Positions 63,255-64,000 of a stretch of DNA of 64,000 bases are shown piece after piece. Position 1 is the first letter of the stretch; each line of letters opens with the position of its first letter. The stretch is from Vaginimicrobium propionicum (lineage in GTDB: Bacteria > Actinomycetota > Actinomycetes > Propionibacteriales > Propionibacteriaceae): the NCBI RefSeq assembly GCF_900155645.1, contig NZ_LT706985.1, positions 124,001-188,000 on the forward strand. Direction: 5' to 3'. The position numbers were made by a program, and so were the translations under genes. Below the pieces are notes generated by a model. The model made no database searches, was not told the origin of the DNA, and worked only from the letters and a program-made list of their open reading frames with translations.

Positions 63255-63952
63255 GAGTAAACCTCCCTGAAAATCTGGTCGATGCTCTTTTGGTGTTCCG
63301 CGCGTAGATTGTCCACCTGGTCTGCCAGTAATGTCTTTCCGTAACGCATCATTACGACGGCGTCTAGCACCGGCTCTAAGTCGTGAATGAGATGGGTGGA
63401 GATGAGCACTAAAGAGTCGTCGCTGATGCCGCGCAAAATGCCGTCCATAATGACTTGCCTAGCTGCTGGGTCTACGCCAGAGATAGGTTCATCGAGTAAG
63501 AACACCTTTGCATTGCGTGCCAGGGTTAGGGCGATTTGGACTTTTTCTCCCATACCTTTGCTCATTTGATTCAATTTCATTTGCTTGTTTAATCCAAAGA
63601 AGCCGATTAGATCGTTGGCTTTTTCGGTGTCAAAGTCAGTAAAGAAATCGTTGAAATAAGAAATTAGTGAGATAACTGTTGCCGAGCGTGGCAAAAAGTC
63701 AGCGTCAGGCAAGAAAGCCACGTGAGCTTTGGATTCGGTTCCTGGGGTAAAACCGGCTATCTCTACGTCCCCGCTGTAGTCGTACATGAGACCGGCGAGA
63801 ATTTTTAGCAAAGTAGTTTTTCCGCAGCCATTTTCGCCTAATAAACCAACTATTTGGCCATAAGGCAGGCTCAAATTGAGCCCATCTAAGGCTGCGATTG
63901 GGCCGTAATTCTTATGGACATTTACGGCTCTGATAGCTGTGTCGTTGTTCAT
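63239..63952 (-). CDS. ABC transporter ATP-binding protein (YtrB type)
   Basis: 237 aa. Walker A is GENGCGKTT, the signature reads MSKGMGEKVQIAL in place of LSGGQ, and Walker B is VFLLDEPISGVDP. The degenerate SKGM signature is normal in the YtrB/EcsA-type exporters. ATG 63952 has AAGGA 8 nt upstream. ATG 63961 overlaps the stop of an upstream frame as ATGA and is a real alternative. The pair probably forms an export or cell-envelope stress system. Confidence 0.9.
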   Translation of the reverse strand: MNNDTAIRAVNVHKNYGPIAALDGLNLSLPYGQIVGLLGENGCGKTTLLKILAGLMYDYSGDVEIAGFTPGTESKAHVAFLPDADFLPRSATVISLISYFNDFFTDFDTEKANDLIGFFGLNKQMKLNQMSKGMGEKVQIALTLARNAKVFLLDEPISGVDPAARQVIMDGILRGISDDSLVLISTHLIHDLEPVLDAVVMMRYGKTLLADQVDNLRAEHQKSIDQIFREVYSWSQH

Positions 63953-63957
63953 TGTCG

Positions 63958-64000
63958 TCATCCTTTCTTTGGCCAACGTTGTTCAATAAGTTCAAGCGCT
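63958..64000 (-). CDS. C-terminal fragment of a gene running off the right edge
   Basis: On the minus strand the frame ending in TGA at 63960-63958 is open to the window edge and encodes 13 residues, ALELIEQRWPKKG. YtrB-type ABC pairs are commonly preceded by a GntR-family (YtrA) regulator, so this may be its end. The visible length is too short to prove that it is coding. Confidence 0.35.
   Translation of the reverse strand, partial: ALELIEQRWPKKG

Noticed and set aside
1-64000. CRISPR arrays, insertion sequences or prophage genes
   Set aside because: No regularly spaced repeats, transposases, integrases or phage structural genes were seen.

Overview
The window looks like the chromosome of a moderate-GC (by eye close to 50%) Gram-positive actinobacterium, probably a member of or relative of the Actinomycetaceae (Mobiluncus, Varibaculum, Gleimia or Arcanobacterium type). 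The lineage call is inference. It rests on the FhaA-FhaB-PstP-RodA-PbpA-PknB cell-wall signalling operon, the IclR-leuC-leuD arrangement, a DUF4192 gene, an encoded-CCA tRNA-Glu and a phosphoketolase. Frequent GTG and occasional TTG starts also fit. I see no prophage, insertion sequence, CRISPR array, origin or rRNA.

Layout. 1-3.4 kb: the end of an unknown protein, a HhH-GPD DNA glycosylase, tRNA-Glu(CTC), a secreted M23 peptidase and an IclR regulator. 3.4-13.3 kb: housekeeping genes in tight order, leuC, leuD, a PlsC-type acyltransferase, ddl, thiL, ftsK, rimO, pgsA and a CinA C-terminal-type amidase. 13.3-20.5 kb: a GH3 glycosidase, an acyl-CoA thioesterase, a DksA-like zinc-finger protein, a polar amino-acid ABC importer and an AEC transporter. 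20.7-38.5 kb: carbohydrate accessory region (below). 38.5-53.3 kb: hrpA, two proteins of unknown role, leuS, comEA, comEC, holA, rpsT and lepA. 53.3-60.6 kb: the pknB/pbpA/rodA/pstP/fhaB/fhaA operon on the minus strand. 60.7-64 kb: thioredoxin, a candidate small RNA, a short-chain dehydrogenase and a YtrB-type ABC exporter.

The most unusual part is 20.7-38.5 kb. Phosphoketolase (xfp) and a xylulokinase-like FGGY kinase are followed by a SorC-type regulator. Divergent from the regulator is a ribose-type ABC importer operon that ends with three sugar-phosphate enzymes: a SIS isomerase, an RPE-like epimerase and an FSA/transaldolase-like aldolase. Two copies of a 14-bp near-palindrome flank a good promoter in front of this operon, and a third, degenerate copy lies in front of the kinase gene, so the kinase and the importer probably form one regulon. 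Converging on it is a six-gene minus-strand operon: a tandem SCP2-like protein, a class III aminotransferase, a split transketolase (N and C subunits), a second SCP2-like protein and a VOC protein. A GabD2-like aldehyde dehydrogenase is divergent from it. I do not recognise this six-gene set as a named pathway and regard it as the best candidate for an undescribed system.

Other points of interest are a promoter plus two hairpins plus U-tract upstream of trxA that looks like a roughly 92-nt small RNA, a palindromic operator between the IclR gene and leuC, and several convergent gene pairs with no intergenic DNA at all. Terminators and promoters were called by eye. No database search was possible, so family names rest on recognised motifs and gene order.
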